The notes: generated from the letters alone by a model not told the origin. A stretch of DNA of 64,000 nucleotides from JAUZRW01 sp964549915 (GCA_964549915.1 CAZJWX010000004.1:69980-133979); one strand, 5' to 3'; positions 8,468-20,524 are shown, numbered from the stretch's first letter. A program made the numbers and translations.

Positions 8468-9250
8468 TCAGGATGGCATCTGCCCAACAATGATGATGTG
8501 ATGATCCGTATACGTCGCGTAGTCCGTGCCTGCATACTCTGGCTGCATCCACTCACGCACGGCGTCCGGCGCACGTAAGAGCATCACTTGTAGGCGCTCA
8601 ATAGTCTCATCGCTGCAATGCTGGCGTTTTGCCCAGGGCAGCACCTGATGCTGAACTGTGAACTGCTCCACATGAGCGATCGTTAGGTCAACGTCAAGGA
8701 AGGTGCCGCGCCATTCGCTCTCCGGCAGAATCCGCGCATGACCCGGATCACGCAGCTTTTCATACGCATTGACGTACTCCGCGACTCGTTCGTCTTCTGG
8801 GGCCACATGATCATGGACAACCAGCTTGCCGCCGGGTTTCAAGACACGGACGGCCTGCTGCATGAAGGCGAATACATCGGGGAAGTGGTGGGCTGCCACG
8901 CGGCAGGTTACCAGATCAAAACTGGCATCCTCGAAGGGCAAATTTTCGGCATCCGCTTCTTGGAAGAGCACATTCTGCACACCTTGCTCCCGGATGAAGG
9001 TCTCGGCAGCGGTCAGCATCGTGGGCGTGAAATCCGTTGCAATGACCTGAGCGACATGCGGCGCAATGGCCAGCGCTGTATGTCCGCCCCCTGTCGCCAC
9101 ATCGAGGACGCGCCAAGCGGGCTGGGGCTGCGCCAGTTCGACGATCCGCTCCAGCCCCATGCCCTTGCTGTGTACCGGGCTGACGACGTAATTCTGTGCG
9201 GCAGCGGCATACCGCTCCCGATTCAACTGTTTCAATTCATCCTGATTCAT
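8468..9250 (-). CDS. Class I SAM-dependent methyltransferase
   Basis: This 260-residue protein carries the class I methyltransferase motifs: motif I VLDVATGGGHTALAIA, the acidic residue after strand 2 (VIATDFTPTML), DAENLPFEDASFDLVTCRVAAHHFPD (motif II/post-II) and VLKPGGKLVVHDHVAP (motif III). It matches the UbiE/Methyltransf_11 group. The substrate is not apparent. It converges on the glycosyltransferase gene and is divergent from queG. Confidence 0.88.
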   Translation of the reverse strand: MNQDELKQLNRERYAAAAQNYVVSPVHSKGMGLERIVELAQPQPAWRVLDVATGGGHTALAIAPHVAQVIATDFTPTMLTAAETFIREQGVQNVLFQEADAENLPFEDASFDLVTCRVAAHHFPDVFAFMQQAVRVLKPGGKLVVHDHVAPEDERVAEYVNAYEKLRDPGHARILPESEWRGTFLDVDLTIAHVEQFTVQHQVLPWAKRQHCSDETIERLQVMLLRAPDAVREWMQPEYAGTDYATYTDHHIIIVGQMPS

Positions 9251-9355
9251 GCACCCTCACATTGATTATTTATTCAACATTGACCGTGTATAACACAACA
9301 CGGTTTGCTGTGCCACTTTTGGTAAAATGAATGGATAGCGTAGCCACGAGACGAG

Positions 9356-10498
9356 ATGCTTCTCATGCCCTTTTCTGCCGCAGATGTGAAACAGAAAGCA
9401 CGCCAACTGGGATTCAATCTCGTTGGGCTGACGCGGGCAGAACCCTCCCCTACGCTGGCGGCTTACAAACGCTGGATCGCCCAAGGTATGCACGGCAAGA
9501 TGGGGTATATGGCGCGGGAAGACCGTGTGATCCGCCGTGCAGACCTGACGAACATCGTTCCCGGCGCAAAATCCATCTTGATGGTCGGGCTGGATTATCG
9601 CACGCTGGCGATTCCCGATGCCATATTGAATGACCCGGCGCGGGGACGGGTCGCATCTTATGCCTGGGGGCTGGATTACCATGACGTGATGACACCGCGA
9701 CTGGAAATGCTGGCTCAGTGGCTCGCACAACAGGTTGAATTGCCATCAGAGCAGCGCGTCTACGTCGATACCGGTGCGGTGCTGGAACGCAGTCATGCGC
9801 AACAGGCGGGGATGGGCTTCATCGGCAAGAATACCATGCTCATTCATCCGCGCCGGGGCAGCTATTTCTTCCTGGGCGAGATCATCACGAGCATCGAATT
9901 TGACGCCTACGATCAACCACACCGTCCGACGATGTGCGGGACGTGCACCCGCTGCCTGCGGGCCTGTCCGACGGACGCCTTCCCGGAGCCACACGTGCTG
10001 GATGCCCGCCGCTGCATCAGCTATCACACCATCGAGAACAAGGGCTGGATTGACCGGGAACTACGGGCGGATTTCGGCAATTGGATCTTCGGCTGCGACA
10101 TTTGCCAGGAAGTATGCCCCTTTCAGCGCTTCAGCCTGACGAGCGAAGAACAAGGGTTCTTCCCGGTCGATGTAGATCGCGCTGCCCCGCCGTTACTGGA
10201 TTTGTTGACCCTCACGCCGGAGACCTTCAGAGAACGCTACAAAGGCACGCCGATTGAGCGCATTCGACGCAAACGCCTGGTGCGCAACGCCGCGGTTGCT
10301 GCCGGAAACAGCGGTGACCCACGCTTCATCCCGGCGCTGATCCAACTGCTCTACGATGCCGAACCACTGGTGCGCGGTCATGCGGCCTGGGCGCTGTTCC
10401 GGATTAAGCGCTATGATACGGTGCAACAGCTCAACCAGCTTTATTACCGCGAAGAAGACCCGGAAGTCCGGGCAGAGTTGGAAGCCTTGCTGGCTTAA
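9356..10498 (+). CDS. queG: Epoxyqueuosine reductase
   Basis: QueG reduces epoxyqueuosine in tRNA to queuosine, the last step of the pathway that Tgt begins. The protein (380 residues) has the N-terminal cobalamin-binding region, the YVDTGAVLERSHAQQAGMGF segment with the conserved Asp and the GKNTMLI motif, then two 4Fe-4S clusters: CGTCTRCLRACP near 185-196 with a further Cys in RRCISYHTIE, and CDICQEVCPF. A C-terminal HEAT-like repeat (PLVRGHAAWALFRIK) completes the usual layout. The cofactor is cobalamin, and a B12 importer lies 40 kb away in the same window. Its stop overlaps the convergent pentapeptide gene by 4 bp. Start may be 9356 or the Met at 9365. Confidence 0.95.
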   Translation: MLLMPFSAADVKQKARQLGFNLVGLTRAEPSPTLAAYKRWIAQGMHGKMGYMAREDRVIRRADLTNIVPGAKSILMVGLDYRTLAIPDAILNDPARGRVASYAWGLDYHDVMTPRLEMLAQWLAQQVELPSEQRVYVDTGAVLERSHAQQAGMGFIGKNTMLIHPRRGSYFFLGEIITSIEFDAYDQPHRPTMCGTCTRCLRACPTDAFPEPHVLDARRCISYHTIENKGWIDRELRADFGNWIFGCDICQEVCPFQRFSLTSEEQGFFPVDVDRAAPPLLDLLTLTPETFRERYKGTPIERIRRKRLVRNAAVAAGNSGDPRFIPALIQLLYDAEPLVRGHAAWALFRIKRYDTVQQLNQLYYREEDPEVRAELEALLA

Positions 10499-11223
10499 GC
10501 ATCTTTCTCCACCAGCGTGATTCCGGCGTTTTCCAGCAGCACTTCGCCCTGCTGCTTGTAGATCGTCGTATCGGTCATGTCAATCGCGCGGAGGTCGAAG
10601 GACGAAATATTCGCGCCGCGCAAATCCGCCCCTTTGACCTGCAAGTAGGTCACATCCGCTCCGGCAAAATCGCATTCGACCAGGTTGCACTCGCTCATGT
10701 TCGTATCGCGCAAAACCGCTTGCTCGAAGCTGGTCTTGTGCAGGTCACACTTCTTCAGGTCGGCGCTGCGCAAATCCACCATACGGAAATCACACGCCAC
10801 GATGCGGATCGCACCCTTGATCTCTGTGCGGTAGAAATTGGCTCCGGTGGCATTGGTCGTCTCGAATTTCGCGCGGAAGAGACGCGCCTTTTCCAGCCGC
10901 GCCAGCCGCAAATCGCACTCGCTGAAGGTGGTCAGGCGTAAATCAGCACTGGTGAAATCGCACTCGTTGTCCAGTTCATAGAATGTACAGCGCTCGAAAT
11001 GGGCCTCGCTGAGGTGTGAGCGAGCGAAATTGCAACCAAAGAAGGCGCAGTCCACTGCATGCAAGCCCTCCAGCATCGCCGCCGAAAACTCCACCCCACG
11101 GAAGGTGCAACCGCGCAGGCTCAACCCTGCGGCGTCTTCATGACTGAGGTCGATCTCAGTGACTTTGATGTTGCGAAATGAGCGCTCTCCGGCGAGAAGC
11201 CGCGCCTGAAAATCACTGCTCAT
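10495..11223 (-). CDS. Pentapeptide-repeat protein
   Basis: This 242-residue protein consists largely of A(D/N)Lxx-type pentapeptide repeats forming a right-handed beta helix: CDFTSADLRLTTFSECDLRL, CDFRMVDLRSADLKKCDLHK and CDFAGADVTYLQVKGADLRG. The ATG at 11223 has GGGAGGTG 8 nt upstream; the longer open frame upstream lacks a ribosome site and overlaps the divergent promoter region. There is no signal peptide. Some family members mimic DNA and protect gyrase, but nothing here shows that role. Function is unknown. Confidence 0.87.
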   Translation of the reverse strand: MSSDFQARLLAGERSFRNIKVTEIDLSHEDAAGLSLRGCTFRGVEFSAAMLEGLHAVDCAFFGCNFARSHLSEAHFERCTFYELDNECDFTSADLRLTTFSECDLRLARLEKARLFRAKFETTNATGANFYRTEIKGAIRIVACDFRMVDLRSADLKKCDLHKTSFEQAVLRDTNMSECNLVECDFAGADVTYLQVKGADLRGANISSFDLRAIDMTDTTIYKQQGEVLLENAGITLVEKDA

Positions 11224-11317
11224 GAAGCCTTCACCTCCCTGGTTCTTGCTGGTGCTATTCACAGATGGTGCTGTGGGTGTACAGTATGCAACGCACACAC
11301 AGGAGTGAATAGACCAA

Positions 11318-12541
11318 ATGATCGCTCGCCTGACCAAACGAAAACGCGAGAGAGTGATGTATCCTGCCCAATTCTGGCTGCTCTTCTGGGGTGCCTTCAT
11401 CAACCGAGGCAGCGTGAGCATGATGTGGCCATTCCTGACCGTCTACCTGCGCCAGCAGTTGGGCGTACCGCTGACGACTATCACGCTGCTGCTGACGCTG
11501 CGGGCGGTCTTCAGCGTCGCGTCTACGGCAGTGACCAGCACGCTCATGGATCGCATCGGACGGAAGTGGGTCATGGTGATCAGCGTGTACTTATCGTCGC
11601 TGGTCTTCCTGGGCATGGCCTTTGCCGATAGCCTGCTTGCATGGGCGGTGCTGCTGGCGGCGCACGGCTCTGTGCTGCCTATCTTCAACAACGGCGTCAG
11701 TACGGTCGTGGCGGATATTGTGCCGCACGAGCACCGCGGCAGAGCCTACGCACTGATCCGCTCCGTGAGCAATGCCGGGATTGCCGTCGGCCCGCTGATT
11801 GGTGGCGCTGTGGCGCTGATTTCGTTCCAGGCGATTTTTCTGATGATCGCAGCGGTTTACATCCTGCTGGCCACGCTGGGCATTTTCTTGCTGCGCGAGA
11901 CGAAACCGGAGAACGTCGAACCGACGACCACCCAGAATCGCTTCGGCGGCTACGATGTCATTCTGCGTGATCGGCGTTTCCTGAGTTTCGTCTTCGGCTA
12001 TCTGCTGGCGCTGATGGGTGTCTCGCAGATGTTCTCGCTGCTGCCCGTCTATACAGCGGAGAACTTCGGGCTGCTGGAGACGGAGTACAGCCTGTTCCTG
12101 AGCGTGAACGCCGGGATGGTGGTGCTGCTGCAATACTTCGTCACGCGCTACACCGAACGCTTCCCGTCGCGCTATGTGATTGCTTTCGGAGCGGTTGTCT
12201 ACACGCTGGGTATCCTCAGCGTGATTCCGGCAAGCACGCTGCTGCACTTCACACTGGCGATGGCCATCTTCACCCTGGGCGAATTGATCTTTGAGCCGAC
12301 AGCGCTCAAATTCGTCGCTGATCTGGCGCCGGATGATATGCGTGCACGCTACCTGGGTGTGCTGAGCCTGGGCTATCCGGTGGGTTCAGGACTCGGCCCA
12401 GTGCTAGGCGGCATCCTCAACGACAACATCGCTCCGGTTGCGATCTGGTATGGTGCGGGCGCACTGGCCTTCCTCAGCGTGATTATCTTCGCGGTACTGG
12501 CACGACACGAACGGCGCAAACCCATGACGTTTGCCACATAG
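11318..12541 (+). CDS. MFS transporter (drug-efflux-like)
   Basis: This is a 407-residue major facilitator with about 12 membrane helices. The loop 2-3 signature is recognisable as STLMDRIGRKWVMVIS, and the helix 5 region reads SVSNAGIAVGPLIGGAVALI, like motif C of drug:H+ antiporters. Start is taken at ATG 11318 (AGGAG about 13 nt upstream); ATG 11357 is the alternative. The substrate is unknown. A metallochaperone gene follows, but 76 bp and its own operator-like dyad separate them. Confidence 0.87.
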   Translation: MIARLTKRKRERVMYPAQFWLLFWGAFINRGSVSMMWPFLTVYLRQQLGVPLTTITLLLTLRAVFSVASTAVTSTLMDRIGRKWVMVISVYLSSLVFLGMAFADSLLAWAVLLAAHGSVLPIFNNGVSTVVADIVPHEHRGRAYALIRSVSNAGIAVGPLIGGAVALISFQAIFLMIAAVYILLATLGIFLLRETKPENVEPTTTQNRFGGYDVILRDRRFLSFVFGYLLALMGVSQMFSLLPVYTAENFGLLETEYSLFLSVNAGMVVLLQYFVTRYTERFPSRYVIAFGAVVYTLGILSVIPASTLLHFTLAMAIFTLGELIFEPTALKFVADLAPDDMRARYLGVLSLGYPVGSGLGPVLGGILNDNIAPVAIWYGAGALAFLSVIIFAVLARHERRKPMTFAT

Positions 12542-12571
12542 ACACATGCAGCCTGCTGCGCTACAATACCC

Positions 12572-12587
12572 ATACCCGTATAGGTAT
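12572..12587 (+). promoter_or_regulatory. Candidate metal-responsive operator upstream of copZ-like gene
   Basis: ATACCCGTATAGGTAT is an ATACC-N6-GGTAT dyad, 31 bp upstream of the small heavy-metal-binding protein start, and it is preceded by another ATACCC. The G/C-tract dyad recalls CsoR-type copper operators. No repressor gene for it is visible nearby. Confidence 0.35.
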
Positions 12588-12617
12588 CAAGCAAGCTGCA
12601 TGTAAGGGGATAACCGT

Positions 12618-12827
12618 ATGGAAACGAAAACCTTCAAAGTGCCGAACATCGGCTGCAACGGTTGCGTGAACGCGATCAAGGGTGAATTGGGCGACCTGGA
12701 CGGTGTGAAATCCGTCGATGGCGAAGTCGAAACCCAGATGGTCACCGTCGAATATGGCGATCCTGCAAGCTGGGAGAAGATCGTCGAGACGCTCAAGGAA
12801 ATTGACTACGCGCCAGAAGGTGCGTAA
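12618..12827 (+). CDS. Heavy-metal-associated (HMA) domain metallochaperone, CopZ-like
   Basis: A 69-residue single HMA domain with the beta-alpha-beta-beta-alpha-beta pattern. The metal loop reads NIGCNGCVNAI, giving CxxC, but without the usual Met two residues before the first Cys (MxCxxC). This variation occurs in the family and may shift metal preference. The following segments VKSVDGEVETQMVTVEYGDP and VETLKEIDYAPEG match the family. Such proteins shuttle Cu(I) or similar ions in the cytosol. No copper ATPase is adjacent. Confidence 0.85.
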   Translation: METKTFKVPNIGCNGCVNAIKGELGDLDGVKSVDGEVETQMVTVEYGDPASWEKIVETLKEIDYAPEGA

Positions 12828-12835
12828 CCCACAGG

Positions 12836-12854
12836 GGGCAGGTTTGCCCTGCCC
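12836..12854. terminator. Hairpin after copZ-like gene
   Basis: A perfect 7-bp inverted repeat (GGGCAGG / CCTGCCC) with a TTTGC loop follows the stop codon by 9 bp and lies between convergent genes. The U tract is poor. Confidence 0.4.
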
Positions 12855-12903
12855 TGCTTCCCGTCAATGCCTCACATTTCATTAGCAACTTTCGTGCTGA
12901 TCT

Positions 12904-15054
12904 CTATTCCTGCTGTTCTACATCTGCCTGCTGTAACCAGGGCGCTTGCAGGGGTTTCATCTGCATCAGGCGCTGCAACCGCTTCGACTCGTCCCAGGAC
13001 GCCTGTGCTTGCACAGCAGCACTCTGCAACTGTTGCAGACGGCTGCGTGCCGCCAGCAGGTGCGCCAGCGAACGCCGCAAGAAGGCCCGTCGCAGCGGGG
13101 GTTCGGCTTCGTCCAGTAACGTCCGTGCGCGTTCGGTATCCCCATCATCGAGCGCCAGATGCGCCAGCCCGACCAGGCACTGACCGACGGCGGCGATTGC
13201 TCGCTGCTTCCTGGCACCTTCCAGCGCCTGTTGATAGGCGGCAGCAGCGTCTTGCGATCTTCCTGCCTGGGCATATGCATCCGCCAGATTCGCACGTACC
13301 AGCGCCTCCCACTGCGGCGCATCCAGGGCTTCCAGACTCTGCAATGCTGTCTGATAGCGCTCGATGGCATCCTCCAGATTACCCAGTACGGCATAGGCCA
13401 GCGCCAGATTGCCCCCATATACAGCGGATAACTGCTGGAGGCTCAATTCATCGCTCAGGTTCTGTGCTTGCATCAGCTCAGTGATGGCTTTGCGCGGTTC
13501 GTTGATCAAGGCCAGCAAGCGTCCATAATTGCCGCGCCGGGTCGTTTCGGCGACTCGATCACCTGTCTCATGGGCGATCTCAATGGCCTGTTGGAAGAAG
13601 TCCTGCGCACTGTCCATATCCCCATATTCGCTGTAAGCGGCAGCCACATTGCCGAGCACGATGCCGCGCGTTGGGGCATCGAACACATCATTGAGCGCAA
13701 CCAATGCCTGTTCATATTCCTTGAGTGCGCGGCGACCTTCGCCCTTCTGCGCGTAAAGAGCACCGATGTCCGTGCGCAGGCGTGCAACTTGATCTGGACG
13801 CTGCGCCGCGACGTACAGCGCCAGTGCCTCCTGCAAGTGCTGCAACGCCGCGCCGGGGTCGCGCTCACGAACAATAGCACCCAGACTGGCCTGAAGATGC
13901 GCTTTTTCGATGGGAAATGAGTCAGCGGCGGCGAGGGCTTCTCGCAGCAGTGCTTCCCCTCGCTCGCGTTTGCCTGCTTGAATTTCGGCCTGTGCCAGGG
14001 TGCGCATCGCACGAATCCAGGCTTCATTGGCAGACTCGCGGTGGGCATTCACGGCGGATTGCAGCAGCGCACGCCCCTCTTCGCTGGTCCCATCCTGGCG
14101 CAGAAATGCAGTACCCAGCGTAATCTCGGCTCGTGTCTGCAAGGCGCCGTCCTGGAGTTCGTTGGCAATCGCTGCCGCATCCGAGGCATAGGCGGCAGAC
14201 TGCGAAAAATGTCCCTGTCGTAAGAGCACATCGCTCAATTGGCATAGCAACGCGCCGACTCTTGCAGTGCGTGGTCTCGGTGTCCCGGCGAGGCTCAGCG
14301 CTTCCTCGTAGTGCTTACGTGCATCTTCCAGCCTCGAACCAGCTTCGGCGTAGTCGCCGAGTTTGCGCTGGATGCGGAGCATCTGCGGGCGGTTCTGCAT
14401 CAAGCGGGCGTATTCCAGGGCTTCGCGCAGTTTAGCCAGTCCTTCCTGCTCATTGCCCAGCGCGATATGCAAATCGCCAAGCTGCGCCACGAACTGGCTC
14501 AACAGTTCCTTGTCGCCGCTGCGTTCCAGGCGTGGAATAGCGTCCTGCAATAAATGCATTGCGAAAGCTGCGTTATCATCCTGCACATAGACGGAGGCCA
14601 GCCGCGCCGTTGCCCGTCCCAGTGCGCCTTCCAGCATGTTGTTCTTCGCCAGCGCACGGGCTTCCTCGAACTTATTGCGCGCGGTCTCCCAATCATCCTG
14701 ATGCTGTGCCACGACCCCCAGGGACACCAGCGCGTAAGCCATCGGCGCGATGTACCGCTTCCCCGCGCACTCTTCGTAAAGTTCTTCGAGCATGAACTTC
14801 GCGGTCTCGTAGTCGCCCTGTGCAATCAGAATATCGCCGCGTACCAGCGTGATATCGACCTGGCGTTCGCTGTCATGGTTCTGTTTGGCGATCTCCATAG
14901 CGTCGGAGAGGAATTCCAGCGCTGTGTCATATTGTTCGGCATGTTGGGCGCGGTGGGCTTGTTCGATCAGTGCTGCCGCGCCGAGGTGCGTCCTCCGCAC
15001 TGCCGGGTCGCCGCCACCCCGCAGCCGCTGAAACATCCGACGAAAAAACGTCAT
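12904..15054 (-). CDS. Large TPR-repeat protein
   Basis: This 716-residue cytosolic protein is built almost entirely from tetratricopeptide repeats, of the LGN/Rapsyn type: examples are YDTALEFLSDAMEIAKQ, GDYETAKFMLEELYEECAG, LGNEQEGLAKLREALEYARL and GDMDSAQDFFQQAIEIAHET. A short basic N-terminal segment (MTFFRRMFQRLRGG) precedes the repeats. No signal peptide or catalytic domain is seen, so it is likely a protein-interaction scaffold, partner unknown. ATG 15054 (GGAAG upstream) is chosen; an in-frame GTG at 15069 would add five residues. Confidence 0.82.
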   Translation of the reverse strand: MTFFRRMFQRLRGGGDPAVRRTHLGAAALIEQAHRAQHAEQYDTALEFLSDAMEIAKQNHDSERQVDITLVRGDILIAQGDYETAKFMLEELYEECAGKRYIAPMAYALVSLGVVAQHQDDWETARNKFEEARALAKNNMLEGALGRATARLASVYVQDDNAAFAMHLLQDAIPRLERSGDKELLSQFVAQLGDLHIALGNEQEGLAKLREALEYARLMQNRPQMLRIQRKLGDYAEAGSRLEDARKHYEEALSLAGTPRPRTARVGALLCQLSDVLLRQGHFSQSAAYASDAAAIANELQDGALQTRAEITLGTAFLRQDGTSEEGRALLQSAVNAHRESANEAWIRAMRTLAQAEIQAGKRERGEALLREALAAADSFPIEKAHLQASLGAIVRERDPGAALQHLQEALALYVAAQRPDQVARLRTDIGALYAQKGEGRRALKEYEQALVALNDVFDAPTRGIVLGNVAAAYSEYGDMDSAQDFFQQAIEIAHETGDRVAETTRRGNYGRLLALINEPRKAITELMQAQNLSDELSLQQLSAVYGGNLALAYAVLGNLEDAIERYQTALQSLEALDAPQWEALVRANLADAYAQAGRSQDAAAAYQQALEGARKQRAIAAVGQCLVGLAHLALDDGDTERARTLLDEAEPPLRRAFLRRSLAHLLAARSRLQQLQSAAVQAQASWDESKRLQRLMQMKPLQAPWLQQADVEQQE

Positions 15055-15149
15055 GAGAGCATCTTCCACAATTCCAATACGGTATCTCGTTGGCTCTCAT
15101 TATAGCACTTGGGTCAGCCCGGCGTGGATGCACGAGCGTAGCGCACCAG

Positions 15150-15192
15150 TGTATATGCATGTAGATGCACATGTATATACAATCGTATATAC
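15150..15192. promoter_or_regulatory. AT-rich compound dyad upstream of TPR gene
   Basis: TGTATATGCATGT (15150-15162) and ACATGTATATACA (15169-15181) form a 12-of-13 inverted repeat around a 6-nt loop; a further GTATATAC copy follows at 15185-15192. It lies about 100 bp upstream of the TPR gene and just past the gdhA terminator. It has the form of a two-site operator, but its binder is unknown. Confidence 0.4.
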
Positions 15193-15196
15193 AATT

Positions 15197-15228
15197 GAAA
15201 AGAGCGCAGCCAACGAACTGACTGCGCC
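15197..15228 (-). terminator. Intrinsic terminator of glutamate dehydrogenase gene
   Basis: On the minus strand, 24 bp after the gdhA stop, GCGCAG...CTGCGC pairs (6 bp plus CA/TG across a mismatch) and is followed by TCTTTTC. Confidence 0.65.
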
Positions 15229-15252
15229 CGAAGAAGCGATTACCAACTGATC

Positions 15253-16533
15253 TTAGGGGTAAATACCGCGCAAGACAATCGTCTCTGCAACGCGGCTGAT
15301 GGCGGTGACCTGCGCGGCGGTGCGCATATCCAGCGTTTTTTCCTCAGCGCAGGCGTAAGTGCGGTCGTAGGCATCTTTCAGGATGCGCTCGAGGCGCTCA
15401 AAGACCTCATCTCGGCTCCAGAAGAAGGCTTGCAAATCCTGCACCCATTCGAAGTACGAGACCAGCACACCGCCAGCATTCGCCAGAATGTCCGGGATCA
15501 CCATGATGCCGCGATCTTTGAGGATGTCATCCGCTTCCGGGGTCGTGGGGCCATTGGCACCTTCGATGACGATACGTGCCTGGATGTCACGCGCGTTGAA
15601 TTCCGTCAACTGTCCTTCCAGCGCCGCCGGGATCAGCACATCACAGGGCAGCGTGAGCAGCTCACTGTTGCTGACGGTATCAGCATCCGCGTAATCCACG
15701 ACGCTGCCATGCCGCTGCATCGCATCCTGAACGGCATCAATATCCAGCCCATGCGGGTTGTAGATGCCGCCATAGACATCACTGACACCGACAATCGTAT
15801 AGCCCCGATAAGCAGCATACTGCGCCGCATTCGAACCGACATTGCCGAATCCCTGAATAACGACCTTCACATCCGCCGGATCAAAAGCGCCTTCTTTTTC
15901 CAGGGTGGCTTCCATACAGACGATCACACCACGCCCCGTCGCTTCCGTGCGCCCGACACTGCCGCCGAGGCCGATGGGTTTACCGGTGACGATGGCAGGC
16001 ACGGAGTAGCCAACTTGCATCGAATACGTATCCATGAACCAGGCCATCACCTGCTGGTTGGTGCCCATATCCGGGGCAGGAATATCAGTTTTTGGATCGA
16101 CAAGGGGGACAAGTTCGGAGGCATAGCGGCGGGTGAGACGTTCCAGTTCGCCCAGGCTCAGCGTGCGCGGATCAACGACGACACCGCCTTTCGCGCCACC
16201 ATAGGGGATGTTCACCAGGGCAGATTTCCAGGTCATCCACATGGCGAGGGCGCGTACCTCATCGAGCGTCACATGCTCGCTGAAGCGCAGGCCACCCTTC
16301 GTCGGGCCAAGCGCCGTATTGTGATGCACGCGGTATCCGGTGAACATCTCAATCGTGCCATCATCGCGGCGCACCGGGAAATTCACGGTGAATTCACGGC
16401 GGGGGTAGCGCATGTACTCGACAACGCCTTCGGGAACATCTACCAAGTGCGCCGCAGCGCGATCATATTGAGCAAGAGCCGTTTTGTAAGCATCTAGTTC
16501 ATTCATTTGTGACCCTGGCAGTGCGACAACCAT
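15253..16533 (-). CDS. gdhA: Glu/Leu/Phe/Val dehydrogenase (glutamate dehydrogenase)
   Basis: A 426-residue hexameric-type glutamate dehydrogenase interconverting glutamate and 2-oxoglutarate plus ammonia. The substrate domain holds GYRVHHNTALGPTKGGLRF with its catalytic Lys region (MTWKSALVNIPYGGAKGGV) and DIPAPDMGT. The nucleotide domain holds VVIQGFGNVGSNAA (GxGxxG/A fingerprint), and near the C terminus EGANGPTTPEAD and PDILANAGGVLVSYFEWVQ. The ATG at 16533 has AAGGAGAG upstream. The gene is monocistronic, with its own terminator. Coenzyme choice cannot be fixed from the motif alone. Confidence 0.93.
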   Translation of the reverse strand: MVVALPGSQMNELDAYKTALAQYDRAAAHLVDVPEGVVEYMRYPRREFTVNFPVRRDDGTIEMFTGYRVHHNTALGPTKGGLRFSEHVTLDEVRALAMWMTWKSALVNIPYGGAKGGVVVDPRTLSLGELERLTRRYASELVPLVDPKTDIPAPDMGTNQQVMAWFMDTYSMQVGYSVPAIVTGKPIGLGGSVGRTEATGRGVIVCMEATLEKEGAFDPADVKVVIQGFGNVGSNAAQYAAYRGYTIVGVSDVYGGIYNPHGLDIDAVQDAMQRHGSVVDYADADTVSNSELLTLPCDVLIPAALEGQLTEFNARDIQARIVIEGANGPTTPEADDILKDRGIMVIPDILANAGGVLVSYFEWVQDLQAFFWSRDEVFERLERILKDAYDRTYACAEEKTLDMRTAAQVTAISRVAETIVLRGIYP

Positions 16534-16918
16534 TGGGCATCTCTCCTTAACGGACGGTAATATTTTGAGGTTTTCCCTCAGTGTATGCGTTTTTTCGGAT
16601 ATGTAAAGCGATCTGTGTACAATTCACACAATTGAACTGACACTACAGTTGTGCAGTATATCTGAAAGCCGCTTCAAACTCCGTAAAAGACGAACAAGAA
16701 AGATTTAGGATTTTCTTCACAAGGCGCTCGCGCTGAAGTCCAGCAGTTGAATCCGGCATTTGGGACGGGTCACAGGTGGTCGTAGGGGAGCCAGCGAGAA
16801 TCAAGAATGCCTTGAATGGCACAATGGAACTACAACGGTCGGTGCAATGCAGGTATGGGACAGTGAGGAAGCGCTACACGCCGGGACGTAGATCACAATT
16901 GCTCAATGACCTTTGCCG

Positions 16919-16940
16919 CTCAATATTGCTATATATTGAG
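16919..16940 (+). promoter_or_regulatory. AT-rich hairpin in leader of small membrane-protein gene
   Basis: A perfect 8-bp inverted repeat (CTCAATAT / ATATTGAG) with a 6-nt loop ends 25 bp before the ATG at 16966 and just upstream of its GGGAGGGG ribosome site. The rest of the 430-bp gap 16534-16965 shows no convincing gene or RNA. Confidence 0.35.
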
Positions 16941-16965
16941 AAAAATATGTGGGAGGGGACACAGC

Positions 16966-17301
16966 ATGGTCGAGCCGACGACAACTCAATTATTGATCAC
17001 TCATTTACCGCTGGCACTGCCCTTCGTAGCCTTTGGATTCTTGCTCGGAATCCTGGGCAATGTATTGGAACAGACCATCCAATTCATCGACACAGTCGTA
17101 CAGGTCGTCTTGCTTGCGCTCGTTCTGGCGCTGATTGGCGGCCCATTGGGGGAATTTTTGCACATCCTGGCGCGGACGACCGAGCCTCATCAATTCGGCT
17201 ATTTCGTGATCATCCTGGTCTTCGCGCCAATGATGGTCGGCGACTACATCGGCGGATGGGTGATTTCCGGCAAGAAGGTCAGGAAGAAGCACCTTCCGTA
17301 G
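16966..17301 (+). CDS. Small membrane protein (111 aa)
   Basis: No named family is recognised. The ATG at 16966 follows a strong GGGAGGGG site; an upstream in-frame ATG at 16906 would place the hairpin inside the gene and is rejected. The product has three hydrophobic segments (LPLALPFVAFGFLLGILG, VVQVVLLALVLALIGG, FGYFVIILVFAPMMVGDYIGGWVI) and a basic tail KKVRKKH, so it is an integral membrane protein with a cytosolic C terminus. It converges on uvrA with a 40-bp gap. Confidence 0.6.
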   Translation: MVEPTTTQLLITHLPLALPFVAFGFLLGILGNVLEQTIQFIDTVVQVVLLALVLALIGGPLGEFLHILARTTEPHQFGYFVIILVFAPMMVGDYIGGWVISGKKVRKKHLP

Positions 17302-17341
17302 AGGACGCTGCCAGCACCAACGCCCTCCCAGTATATGCTCG

Positions 17342-20257
<2,916 letters not shown>

Positions 20258-20301
20258 GATGATTGTGTCCTGTTGAATTAGATGACGGGCGAAGCGCACC
20301 C

Positions 20302-20321
20302 GTACAGGCGTTCTAATTATA
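20302..20321 (-). promoter_or_regulatory. Candidate uvrA promoter with SOS-like site
   Basis: On the minus strand TATAAT (20316-20321) is followed by GAAC-GCCT-GTAC (20302-20313), one mismatch from the GAAC-N4-GTTC core of Gram-positive-type LexA boxes, 45 bp upstream of the uvrA start. The -35 is weak. LexA control of uvrA is common, but this organism's LexA motif is unknown. Confidence 0.35.
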
Positions 20322-20524
20322 GCGTCTGCCGGAGAAGATGCAACGGCGAGCATACACTCGCTGTGTAGGATCAAGATGAGAATCGAGCCAGCGTTTGCTG
20401 GCCACGCGTGAGCAGGCGAAGGCTTGACTCTCACGTCCCATGATGGCTTATCTTGCCCAACGACAGGCGACGGGACAATGGCAGATTGTGAGCCGATTCT
20501 GACACAGCGCTCATCTGAACTTCA

